The notes under the pieces were generated by a model. The model ran no database searches, was not told the DNA's origin, and saw nothing but the letters and a program-made list of their open reading frames with translations. Positions 34,227-44,992 of a DNA stretch of 64,000 nt are shown here, piece after piece. The stretch is from NCBI GenBank assembly GCA_910574455.1, contig CAJSYZ010000001.1:2649424-2713423 (forward strand), given 5' to 3'. Within the stretch, counting starts at the first letter, position 1, and each line of letters starts with the position of its first letter. Position numbers and translations under genes: made by a program. The stretch is from Trichaptum fuscoviolaceum. Its lineage: Eukaryota; Basidiomycota; Agaricomycetes; Hymenochaetales; Trichaptaceae.

Positions 34227-34577
34227 TGGAGAAAGTATTGCTCTTTATATCCGCAAAGACTATCGTTAAACCGCTTTCTTGTGTCTCATCCTCCATTTGC
34301 CTGGGACCATATGTAGATCTCTACACGTCTAGTACTCTTCGGGATCCCATGCTACTTATCTTCATCAATGTCTACTGCACCGCTTATTCAATACATTTCT
34401 TTTTTCTGTTTGAGTTAATGTACTTTGCCAGCTGGTATAATGAGAGCGGCGGTTCACGGGAGAGTCGAATAATATGCGATTATGTAAACAACACGATACG
34501 CAACTTTTGGGATTTCCAAAGGTTTTTATCCCCAACAGCGCGACTCCAGTCCTTACACTCTATCCTCTTCCCCCGCC
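34227..34577. other. Intergenic
   Basis: 351 bp between mS38 and PDA1, both plus strand. Presumed promoter of PDA1; no distinct element. Confidence 0.4.
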
Positions 34578-36107
34578 ATGGCTTCACTGGCAAGGCTTCG
34601 TTCACCCTTATTACGGCGGATCGTAAGTTATCATATGTTGCAGGTATGGAAAACTGCTAAGCTCTAATGTCACGACTGTCTTCGTTGGCACATTACAGCC
34701 TCTCGCCGCTCGTTCGTTGCAGACTTCTGCAAGTACAACGGAGTTGCATAATGAGGCATCAGCAACGGAGCCTTTCACGGTGAAGCTACATGAAGACTCT
34801 TTCCGTTCGTATAGAACAGACATTCCTAGCCTGGAGGTCGAGGTCACGAAGGACATGCTCATTGACATGTACACGAAGATGAGCACCATGCGACGCATGG
34901 AGATGGCCGCAGATGCCCTCTACAGGCAAAAACTCATTCGTGGCTTCTGCCATCTGGCAACTGGACAGGTAATCATCAATTCTATGCCATCTATGGGTGT
35001 TTACTGAATAATTTTCTTGTGCGTTGAACAGGAAGCGGTATCGGTCGGACTCGAGTCTGCGATTACCTGGGACGATCTCGTCATCACTGCCTACCGCTGC
35101 CATCCTTTCGCCGTCCTTCGCGGAGGCACGGTCAAGGGCGTCATCGCTGAGCTCCTCGGTCGCCAAGCTGGTATGTCGCACGGCAAAGGTGGCTCGATGC
35201 ACATCTTCACGCCTCGCTTCTTCGGTGGTAACGGTATCGTCGGCGCGCAGGTGCCCGTTGGTGCCGGGCTTGCATTCGCCCAGAAGTACTTGGAGAGGAA
35301 GACCGCAACTTTCGCCCTGTATGGTGACGGTGCGAGTAATCAAGGCCAAGTCTTCGAGGCGTTCAACATGGTGTGTGCCTTTCGTCTGCTTCAGCCTTAA
35401 ATAGGGCCATGTACTGAAATTTCTCTTAGGCGAAGCTCTGGAACCTCCCCTGTGTGTTTGTCTGCGAGAACAACAAATATGGAATGGGCACGTCGGCGGA
35501 GCGCTCATCGTCGAACACAGAGTACTTCACTCGCGGTGACAAGATCCCAGGTATCCAAGCCAACGGTATGGATATCATCGCGGTTCACCAGGCTGTGAAG
35601 TTCGCGAAACAATGGGCCGTCGACGGGAAGGGACCCCTGCTCCTTGAGTTCGTGACGTACCGCTACGGAGGACACTCGTACGTTTCTTTCATATTTCAAC
35701 TTGCCACGGTTTTCAATTGTATATATTCTCGATTTCAAATCACATGCTAACTGGATTTTAGGATGTCGGATCCCGGAACTACCTACCGTACTCGTGAGGA
35801 GGTCCAGCGCATGCGCTCTACTCAGGACCCGATCCATGGTCTGCAGCGTTATATTGAGGAATGGGGCCTTGCGACTGAGGCTGAGCTCAAGGTACGGGTT
35901 TCTCTTACCCATACCATAGGTCCTAGTTCTAATAATCATCCATAGCAAATCGATAAGGATGCGAAGGCCTCTGTCGACCACGATGTTGAGGAGGCTAAGA
36001 AGTCACCTGAGCCTGATCTCAAGGACCTCTGGACTGATATTTATTACAAGGGAACTGAGCCGCCATTCATGCGCGGAAGGGAGCGGGAGGAGGTGCACTA
36101 TTACTAG
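34578..36107 (+). CDS. PDA1: Pyruvate dehydrogenase E1 component, alpha subunit
   Basis: Mitochondrial matrix enzyme; with the beta subunit it decarboxylates pyruvate using thiamine diphosphate. The first exon [15 protein letters not shown] plus [13 protein letters not shown] forms the presequence. Landmarks in order: [93 protein letters not shown], the thiamine-diphosphate motif [20 protein letters not shown] to [10 protein letters not shown], and the regulatory phosphorylation loop [20 protein letters not shown]. The latter is interrupted by an intron after GHS. It ends [15 protein letters not shown] 36105-36107. About 407 aa, as expected. All active-site residues I can place are present. 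Confidence 0.97.
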
Positions 36108-36269
36108 ATTCATACATAGACTTTTCTTAATGTCGGATGCTCGCTCTTGTGGACTGTTCTTCGCAATGCAGTAACCCTTTTATGCTTTCGGATTATAACA
36201 TGAACAGCATCTGGGAAAAGGTGTGAACCAAGTGTAATTAATGCATCGAGATTCGAGAGGATGATACGG

Positions 36270-39130
36270 CTACTCTTCTTCCCCAACACCAAGGATTTGC
36301 CTCAGTGAAACTAAGCTACCGAATGGCCTTTGGCTCCCCAATATCGTGTTCGCGGCCTCGTACTTATTCTCTGACTTGCGCACCTCCGTGCATATCCGGT
36401 CATACGTCCCAGCGAGCTTGCGCAGGGCGGCGTGGTGTACGCGACCGGCCAGTCGTTGATCGAGAAGCGGGGAAAGGCGGGGAGAGCGCACAACATCAGG
36501 GGAAGACAACCACTCTGAGAACGCGCGAAGAGAGGCGTTAAGTTGCTCAGGTCGCATGGCTCCGATGCGAGAGATCGGTTCCTGTAGAATTTTTAGAGAT
36601 GAGTACAGCGTAAAGCAGATATCTTAACTTTTATAATACGTACATCATTCCTCTTACTCTCGATTGCATTCACACAGTCGTACAGAGACGCATCACGAAG
36701 GATTTGGGCATACTGTCAGGAATGTTACTTCAATTTCCAGGAGACCTTTCTGGGAGCGAATCGGACGTACATGATCAATTATTAGCACTTCGGCACGAGC
36801 GTCGATATTTGTCTGGAGTTCAGAGACCTTATAGTCTGCAAAGGAGTACGAGCGAATAGTATTCTAATTGACAACACATCAATAGTCAGACTCGTTATAT
36901 TATCAATTCACTAACAAATTAAAACTTACCAGGATATGTGTCAAACAATTCAACAGAAATACGTCTTTGTCCCATCCGTCTTTATTCTGTGACTGGGATT
37001 GCTGAGTCGACTCTGAGACAGTAGAGCACATTTCGACTGCCGCGTCGACCATCGTGTCCAGCACCGGCTTGAAGCCCTGGCGAAGCTCGGCGTCGGACTC
37101 ATCGCCCACGAGTGAGGCATTGTAGACTGACATAAGCTCGCGTAGGACTTGAGTGTGGTCGAGGAGAGCGACGGGTGGTTCAAGGTCTTGGTTGGATGGC
37201 TGCGCAAAAGAGAGTCAGCAAAGATTTGATGATATGGCGGGATTGAATAAACAGTATACTTACGTGAAGTGTCCGTGCAAGGTTGCGAGTTTGTGCCTCG
37301 ACGGTGTTGAAGAAGACGTTGTAGGATTCGTTGGTTATCCTAAAATTCGGAACCATTGGCGCCCATGTACCATAGTATATGTTTGCGAAACTTACTCATT
37401 GAGCGTTTCTGACAGGCCGGCCGTCTCCCCGATTGTCCGACTCATGGTTACGTTGTAGAAGGAGAGGAGGTTCGCAACCTTATACGAGGTGATGCAACTT
37501 TCCTGCGACCTAACAGTCTGCCTAACCCTCATCTGTGGGAGAAAAAGAAAGGATAATTCAATCCTAGACTTTCCTTATCAACAAATATAAACGGTTGTAC
37601 TCACCCTCAATGGCGACCGCACTTTCTCAAAGGCCCGATCCATCAGATCTCTAATCCATGTCTCTTCTTCACTCCCATCGAACTTTCGAACACTACCAAC
37701 CATGCGACGCTCCGCCTTTGCTTGGAAGAGACTCTCAAGGAATTCGCGTTCCCCCGCGATGCTCTGGTGCACCCACGCAAGCATATCACCGACGTAACGC
37801 AGCGGGTCGTGTGCGTGAATTTCTATGGGCCGTGGCAACCCTCCTGGTCCGCCCCGAGTAAGCGCGTCCATGAAAGCGTTGAGAAGGGTGAGTTGACGTG
37901 TTTGCGTGAGGACAGAGAGCGCTTCGCTATTGGGAATGGATCAAGAACGTGAAAAAGCTAGTCTTTGATAAACGCACCTCAGAAGCTCGGGCTTCTTGCG
38001 AAGCCATTTGACAGCCTCGACCATGAGCGGAGTTACTTCTAGAAGTGCGTCGCGCACAAACTGTCGGAACTCCAGCGCACACCAACGCGCGATTTTGTCG
38101 TATCCTTGTTCCAGTTGCTGAGAGGTAGTTGTAACCACATCAATCCTAATCCATGTTCAGATTCATTTCAGCACAAGGAAGATTTCGGATGAACTGTATT
38201 ATACACACCCAACTGCACTCGGCCCGCCTTCGATACTCATTAATACACGCGAGTCGTTTATGACCCGTTCTGCCTTGCCCATAATTCGGAAGAATTGCTC
38301 GTTCAATTGAATATCTCTGGACTGCAGCGCATCGACTTCTTCCTCGGTAAGCGTAAAGTGCTCTAGGAAACTATCAACAGCTAGTTGTTGGTCTTGTATT
38401 GTTTGTCTGGAGTGAAACGGCTTAATCAATACATATACATAAGTTGTAAATGGAGAGCGGACTTGCCGTGCACTTCGCAAACCTCCCGCCCTCTCGAGCA
38501 GTGACCTACAGGCTTCATTCGTAGTATGGAGTTGGCTCTGTGCTTCGTCACATTGCAAGTGCATAGCGTCAATATGTTTTTGGAGGACATCTAGTTGCTT
38601 TCGTGGCATTTAACTTGGTACACTCGAAGACAAGGCGTGGTATTTACTTTATCCACTTCCTTGAACGCACGCAGGAATTGTTGCGTCCCCTGCGTCAGCT
38701 TGAGCTCCGCATCACGTCTCAAGCTCTTCCTCGCGCGCACCGCGGTTCCTGTGCCTAGCACACCGCCCCCAAGCTTGTAGGTGGCTTTTGTTCCTAACGT
38801 ATCCAGAGCATCCAGGTCATCTGCATCTTTACTAGTAGTAGTCCTTCCTATTTCTTGCTCTCTGTCAACGCCCTTTCCCTTGGCAGTTTGCCCACTGCGG
38901 GGGTCCTCGGAGGATGTCGGCGTACTATATAATTCAGACAAGGTTTCGAGAGCTTCTCTGATTGCGGGGTCATCATAGTTCGTGCCCAAGATTTTGTAGA
39001 GCCGCGAAGAGATGGGATTGCGAGATGCGCTCGGAGTAAGTCTACCGTCTGATGTTGATTTTGCTAAAGCTGTTCGTGAGGAGGATGGCGATGGGTGTTG
39101 AGGGGAAAGCAAGATGGCTGAGGTAGCCAT
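36270..39130 (-). CDS. COG6: Conserved oligomeric Golgi complex subunit 6
   Basis: Subunit of the COG tethering complex for retrograde transport within the Golgi. Start [20 protein letters not shown] at 39130. The N-terminal domain has [20 protein letters not shown] and [10 protein letters not shown], then a long linker with [20 protein letters not shown] and [19 protein letters not shown] (helical). Central signatures are [40 protein letters not shown] and [18 protein letters not shown]. Later blocks include [20 protein letters not shown] and [12 protein letters not shown]. The end is [15 protein letters not shown] at 36270. About ten exons, roughly 750 aa. Its 3' end faces PDA1 at a distance of 160 bp. 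It shares a 251-bp promoter with COA1. Confidence 0.9.
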
Positions 39131-39381
39131 GGTATGGTTGTATATAAATTAGCAGTTCAGATGCATGAAGACCGGGGCAAACAGGGAGTGTGGGGATGGG
39201 CCGGGGAGGACCCTGACGGTGTTGATGAAAACGTCTTCACGTGCTATTCGCCTCTCAACTGAGACCAAGTCACTCTAGACTCGCCGTCATAAGTTTACCG
39301 GGTCAAATGCACGTCTTATTTCCCCTTTCCAGACTCCATCTTAACCTCCACCATCTACGAACGAATCCTACAAACCTCAAG
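39131..39381. promoter_or_regulatory. Bidirectional promoter COG6/COA1
   Basis: 251 bp between divergent start codons, with a CACGTG core near 39238. No other site assigned. Confidence 0.35.
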
Positions 39382-40171
39382 ATGTCAATGACTTTCGCAG
39401 AGGCGGCTGCTCTTCGAAAAGCTGCTCAGAATAGCGTACGGTCCCGGCGCGCAACGCGCCTGACGTCCCATGCGTCCGAAGTACATCATCGCCCGCCCCC
39501 TAAACCGACTCCCGACCCGATCGTGTATGAAGCGGTAGCGAGGCCTGGAGCGTACTACGAGCGACCGAAGGTGAAGAGAGATCTACCAGTGGTGTCTGTG
39601 CGTTCGTCTTAGCTCTATATACATGCGGGTTCTGACTGACTGTTTGACAATAGTCTCAATGGCGCTCGTTATTAGCTTTTGGACTAGTTGGCATAACGGG
39701 CTGGGGTGCTTTTGTGTTCTACGCAACGAACCAAGAACGACTCTCTAGTTCAGTCGTGCGGCAAATCCTTCAGAACTTGCGTGACAGTGACATTGTACGG
39801 GAATCACTCGGCGAAGCTGTTAGACCGGAACCTGCGTGGTATCTGAATGGAGATCCATGGATAGAGGGTGCAGTGAGTTGTGTTGAACTAAAAAGGTCTT
39901 GCTTCCTGGTTCTGAGCATCTATTTTTGCAGACAAACATGTTACAAGGGAACGTTGATATAAGTTTCCGAGTGAAAGGATCCAAAGGTGCTGGGAAACTA
40001 TACTTTACGAGCATCCGGAAAGAGAAAGGACAACCTTTCACAGTCTGTGAGTTGTCCTCTCGCATCTAAATATCCTCCTGCTGAAAGAGCACACACATGC
40101 CAGTGAGATACAAGATTATTTGTGACGATGGGACAACTATAAATCTGCCTGTTGGGCTCTCAAAACAATGA
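39382..40171 (+). CDS. COA1: Cytochrome oxidase assembly factor Coa1
   Basis: Inner-membrane assembly factor acting early on Cox1. Start MSMTFAEAAALRKAAQNSVR at 39382 (an in-frame ATG at 39241 would add 47 residues that look like leader). One membrane span lies in LLAFGLVGITGWGAFVFYAT. The intermembrane-space domain continues VRQILQNLRDSDIVRESLGE, RPEPAWYLNGDPWIEGA, NVDISFRVKGSKGAGKLYFT and LRYKIICDDGTTINLP. These match Coa1 features (short VxxSLG-type helix, WxxG, then the G-S-K-G-x-G beta hairpin). Four exons, stop TGA 40169-40171, about 190 aa. Tim21-like folds are the main alternative, but the sequence fits Coa1. Confidence 0.85.
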
Positions 40172-40978
40172 TGAGCTCCATGAAATATATGAACGATAAA
40201 ATTTGTATAATATTATAATCATGGGTCCTTTCTCGTTTAGGCCATTGCTAATTCCAGTGGAAACACCTTCAAATGTTTGATCTGTGAATGCGTCAGCCTC
40301 CTTGATTACAATGATAACGCATGCTTCGCGGAACAGAGGTGAGTCTTTCTTTAGATTTTGGCTTGGACCTGATTGATAGATGCTCAGTTATGTACTCAGT
40401 TATGACAAAGTAGTCAGAACTCAAACGAAGACACGGTGCAACGAATCGAGCATTCGAATGCAATGCAGTGGGATTCGTACTATCTCGTATCAACACGGCG
40501 ACATTGGCATGCGTGAATTCGCGATGAAACAGCAAAATCAGCTTTTCGCCGAGAAGTTCTCATGCACCCCGGAACCGAGCAATGTTTCTCTCGCAGTCAG
40601 CGCAAACGGGTCTGAATCTACTTCTATTATGGGGGTAATTGAATAAACATCTATGGTTTCGTCTCTTCTACACCCACACATCAGTTATGCGTACCGGACT
40701 TCGATTGAATCGAAAATGTAGACCTTCGTAGTCAAGATATGCTGCCTTCAAGCGAAGTCATCTAATGCATTCGGGTTCTGGAGACTCTCATGCATGCCAG
40801 CTAGAAGAATGACATACTTAACCCATTTCTATCAAACGATTACTCCATATCATAGATATTATTCTTCGGACCAGCTTCATGCATAACTTCTTACATACTG
40901 ATAGAGTGCAAAGTGAAAGCTAGTTTACCTGTCCCTTTCTTCGAATTGCCGGGCGTAATATAATGAAAGTACTCACAT
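40172..40978. other. Intergenic, 0.8 kb
   Basis: Between COA1 and the tRNA. An 88-codon plus-strand frame at 40380-40646 shows no family resemblance. No repeat seen. Confidence 0.4.
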
Positions 40979-41080
40979 GGGCATGTGGTGTAGTTGGTTA
41001 TCACGCTCGCTTAGCACCTTTCGACTTACCTAGGCTCGTGCGAATGCGAGAGGGGTCCGGTTCAATTCCGGGCATGTCCA
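40979..41080 (+). tRNA. tRNA-Ala (anticodon AGC), with intron
   Basis: Acceptor stem GGGCATG (40979-40985) pairs with CATGTCC (41073-41079), one G-U pair, discriminator A at 41080. The D-arm GTGTAGTTGGTTATCAC follows. Anticodon stem CTCGC (41006-41010) pairs with GCGAG (41046-41050). The loop TTAGCA places anticodon AGC at 41013-41015. An intron of about 28 nt (41017-41044) sits at the usual position after base 37. The T-arm TCCGG-TTCAATT-CCGGG has a normal 7-nt loop. A34 would be deaminated to inosine to read GCU/GCC/GCA. Confidence 0.92.
41017..41044 (+). other. tRNA-Ala intron
   Basis: 28-nt insertion one base 3' of the anticodon, the standard place for nuclear tRNA introns; exact ends are set by folding and could shift by a base. 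Confidence 0.75.
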
Positions 41081-41508
41081 GTGAGCTTTCGTTGTCTTTT
41101 TTACTACTCCCTTTTCCCTCCACTGAGGACATGAGTCTTCACACTTTTGTGATTTGAGTTATAGGATAGATTTGATACTTTACGACTGGGATTAAGCCAA
41201 ACGATATTTGGGTCGGTTTTGAGCAAAAGGACGCTGCATAATTTACAGCTCTCAGCTCGGCTAAAGCCTGATTCCATGGACAAAAAATCCACTGACATGC
41301 TGGCCAATTGACTATGCTATAGTAGTATGTTTTTGCAAGAATGGACAGCGGAAGAAGGTTCCGTATCTGGTACTAAGATCGACGCCGGCAAACCCCATCT
41401 GGTAATTTTGAAGTTTGTCACGAGGGTGACTCTGACGCGTCTCTTCCAGACGTCCCGGATAAGTCGAGCGCTGGCTGTCTAACACTACACCATCTTTCCT
41501 CTCTGACT
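41081..41508. other. Intergenic
   Basis: 428 bp between the tRNA and the transporter gene. An ACGCGT box occurs at about 41436. Nothing else recognised. Confidence 0.35.
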
Positions 41509-44039
41509 ATGACTGCTTCGTTCGCTGCGTATGCGTCACAGTTCCTCAATCGACAACAGCAACATCCTGGCTCCTCCATTTCCTCGACGTCGCAGCCTCT
41601 CTTTTACTCATTCACGACCGATAACGGCTCGCAGACCGCCCTAGACATGTCACATGCACATGATGACCTCGACGATGAAGACGACCCACATCTGGGCCGC
41701 AGTAGCGAACTCCTTGCGCGATTCAAATCCTCTCTACCTTCCGTTGATGACGACGACGACCCTTATCTGCGCCTGGATGAAGATGAACGACCATTATCGC
41801 AAACAACACGGTTTAACGCTGACTCTGTCCCATTGATTGAGTCTGAGAGGATAGAGGATTCTGATTCTGATGAACCTCCGCAGGCGCAGGGATGGCTTGC
41901 ACACCAGGCGCCTATGTCATATCGTGTACCACCCTCTCCGCCGTCGGATTCTTCGTCAGATCCTGGCAGTCCCCCAGCCGACCTTTTTGCAACCCCTGCA
42001 CGAGTTGTTCCTACCGTCACAAACCCGCAGCTCAGCAATCCTCTAACGGACTCTTTACTTCCGCGAGATGGAATCTCCCGACCTATGGATGTATTTTCTC
42101 TCCCCGATCCCAGAATTCATTCTCGAGGTAGAGTCGTTCGCAAAGATGCCTCGTGGACCATGGTTTGGTTGGGGAGCGTTGCTGCATGTATTGTGGGCTC
42201 CTTCATTATACTCTTCACCACCTCCTCTAATCCGAAGGGTTCTCATCCTGGAGCGGTTCTTCCGTATACCACACTACTGCACTCCATACCCCTGATCACT
42301 ATTCTGATCTTACTGAGTGCCGTCGTGTCTTACGCACATATTATGCTTCTGCGGGTCTTCGTAAAGCCTGTGATAATTGCCACGTCCATCTTCATCCCTA
42401 CAGCACTTTTCATCTCCGCCCTTTGGGCTTTCATTGGAAGCTTTATGTGGGAGGACGGCACAGAGCCAACGTGGGGAGAGACTATTGGGTAAGCGTCCTG
42501 CGTTCATACATAACGTCTTCCGCTGAATTGATTGTCTAGGCTTCGCTTGTTCTCTCTTGTCATCCTAGTTATTGCCGTAATCACTTCGCGGCACTTGAGA
42601 CACCTACCAGAAGAGCTCCATACAACTTCATCCATTTTAACTCTCTCAACATCCCTTCTATTGGCAAACCCGTTGTTACTTGCACTATCTCCCCTAATCC
42701 TTCTGGTGGCGCTGATTGGTTCAATTCCGTTCATGACGCTGGCGTTCCGATTACTCCTAATCGGCTACTTTACAACGACAACGAATACAGCATGGGAGTG
42801 GCACGTTCGGAATTGGGCAGGGTGGTCGATAGCAGGAACGGTATCAGTTTGGCTATGGAGTTGGGGTGTTGCGCGCGGTGTCTTACGTACCACCTGCGCA
42901 GCCGTTATCGGTGCGTGGTACTTTAACTCGTAAGTTTTTACATATCTTTTCAGTCGAGATTTAAGCGCTTATGTTCAAAATAGCGAGGATACCATGGAAC
43001 CCCCTCCTTTAGACACATATCGCATGCATGCTGCATTGTTCCGATCAACCGATACTTCTCTTGGGTCCATCGTAATTGCATCTCTTTTACTCACTGGCAT
43101 TCGCTTGGCAACACTCACTGCTGCGTTCCTCCGGAGGGCCCCCTTGCCTCTTCTTCCGTGGCTTACGTTTCCTTTGAACGTGTTGGGTAATATTTCGGGG
43201 GCTCTGAGTAGTCTGGCACTGGTTTACACAGGTCTTACTGGAGATGCATTTTTCCCGGGAGCAAGGAGAGCCCGTGCTTTGGCAGCAGCCGTCGAGAGTT
43301 CGAATGGCAAAGTTCGGTATAGACGATCCGGTGTCGACCGTAAGAAACTTTTTAACTGCATTTTGATCTAATCTAATATAATACAATTTTCTTCCAGCTT
43401 CACTTGCTATACTTACAATCACTCCCCTAACCCTCACTTTACCGTTCGCGTTGACGGCTTATCTATTTGTTGCACATACTCTGGGGGCGCCAGGTTATGC
43501 GCCGGTCGCTGCACTTCTCGCTGGAGGTGTCACCGCCCTTGTTGGAAAATTCTGCGTTGGGCTTGTTGAGGACACGTAAGTGATTTTCCAAGAGGTTGAA
43601 TAACCGATGGCTTATGCTTCTTAGGGCGGATACACTGTACATGTGCTATTGCATCGATCGAGATCTTGGCCAGATCCACCGTGACGAAGTTCAGCGCGCG
43701 GTGAGTATCAACAACGTTCGTTTCATGAGTATTGTTAATGAGCTTCGATAGTTTGAATGGCAGAGCCCTGGACGCCCAAACAAGTCATCACGTCGGAGCC
43801 AGCCACCGCTCCCACCTGCGACATCCCGCATTGCTCGTTCACCCTCACCTTCGCCTCCTCTATCAGATTCGGGATCGGATATAGACATCATTCCTTTACG
43901 GGTCTCGCAGCAGCTTCCTTCGAGCGCACATAACTCCAGAGCCTTTTCTCCACCACCAAAGGGACAGGCTGACTTGAATGCCAGCCGTACAAGCCGTGTA
44001 AGCGAGGAGTCAATGATGCTAGGCCTGGACTTCGTCTAA
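41509..44039 (+). CDS. Pns1/SLC44 (choline-transporter-like) membrane protein
   Basis: Multi-pass plasma-membrane protein of the CTL family. The N-terminal 210 residues are cytosolic, acidic and Ser/Pro-rich (DDLDDEDDPHLG, DDDDDPYLRLDEDE). Membrane spans follow: TMVWLGSVAACIVGSFIILF, LLHSIPLITILILLSAVVSY, VIIATSIFIPTALFISALWA, LFSLVILVIAVITS, SPLILLVALIGSIPFMTLAF, the ACAAVIGAWYF-like signature (here TTCAAVIGAWYFN), LGSIVIASLLLTGIRLATLT, a GDAFFPGARRA loop, LTLPFALTAYLFVAHTL and VAALLAGGVTALVGKFCVGL. Then comes DTLYMCYCIDRDLGQ and a Ser/Pro-rich cytosolic tail ending MMLGLDFV. The CYCxDRDxG block and GAWYF are family hallmarks. Five exons or more, about 790 aa. Transport of choline is not proven for fungal members. 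Confidence 0.87.
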
Positions 44040-44404
44040 GGCAGCGCACAGTAATACTATTTGCACCCAGATGGTGCCGCGGAGTTGTATATATTATATT
44101 CTTCCTTTCATGGTGTACATTTCTTGCATGTGCCTGTCGACCTAGTCCATAGTACACATTACTGTAGAATACATATCTTCTCGTGCAAAGAAGTATTCAT
44201 ATATAACCTTACCTTTCGTATAATTCAAGCTCGGAGGGCGTAGCTAGTTTTCAAATCGGCTTCTCAAACATTATGAAAACTGTATCATAAGCATACAAAT
44301 ACAAAATCATCTATCATTTTTATAAGAAGCAGCGTTTAGGAAAAGAATACTGCGACTCACGTTGCAAGAAAGACAGGAAGATGCACTACTGAAACGGGCT
44401 GTAG
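44040..44404. other. Tail-to-tail intergenic
   Basis: 365 bp between the stops of Pns1-like and mL54, A/T-rich; carries both 3' ends. No gene seen. Confidence 0.4.
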
Positions 44405-44840
44405 TTATTGAGTCTTCAAGAAGTTCTGCTCCTTTATACGCTGACGATTAGCAGCACGCAAGCGCAGCTTCTCTCCCTTTCCTCCAGGTCCGTCATCCGG
44501 GTAAACCTTGGGTTTCAAGAGCCCCCATAGCCAAGAAGGATACTCCTCATCCTTGAGCGCAAGTACGGGAGGTTGGTCCTTCAGATAATTCAGTCCGGTC
44601 AAGATAGTGTTTTCTTGGCAAGAGGATAAAGGCATCGCTATTTTCAAGCTGTTAGCGACAAAGCTTGATGAAACTGAGATGCTAAAAGTACTTACCTTCC
44701 AGGCCTTTTCCTTTCGGTTTGTTGCTCTCTTCCTTCGACACTGCTTGGGCTTGCGAGACTTCTGCGGCAAACGAACGCGCTAATATTCGTGTTGACCAGC
44801 TTAAGTTATGTGATATTGTCTTCGTCGTTATCGACAACAT
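44405..44840 (-). CDS. Mitochondrial large-subunit ribosomal protein mL54 (MRPL37 family)
   Basis: Two exons. Exon 1, from ATG at 44840, codes a basic presequence (MLSITTKTISHNLSWSTRIL then ARSFAAEVSQAQAVSKEES) and KPKGKGLE. After a short intron exon 2 codes AMPLSSCQENTILTGLNYLK, QPPVLALKDEEYPSWLWGLL and GGKGEKLRLRAANRQRIKEQ, ending NFLKTQ. The L-N-Y-x-K and D-E-x-Y-P-x-W-L-W blocks and the R-x-x-N-R-x-x-I-K-x-x-N-F tail are diagnostic of mL54. About 116 aa, complete. Divergent from the TFIIIC-type gene across 152 bp. Confidence 0.92.
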
Positions 44841-44992
44841 TGCTTTTGGTCTGAACAGTCAGGGAAGAGTTACGGAAGTGAAGCGGTACATAGCCAGCAC
44901 AGCAAGAAAATCTGCAGTAATCGTGGGAATGTTTATACAATTCGTCAGGAAACGACCCTTTCAACTCTTCAAGCAGCCACCATCTCATTCAT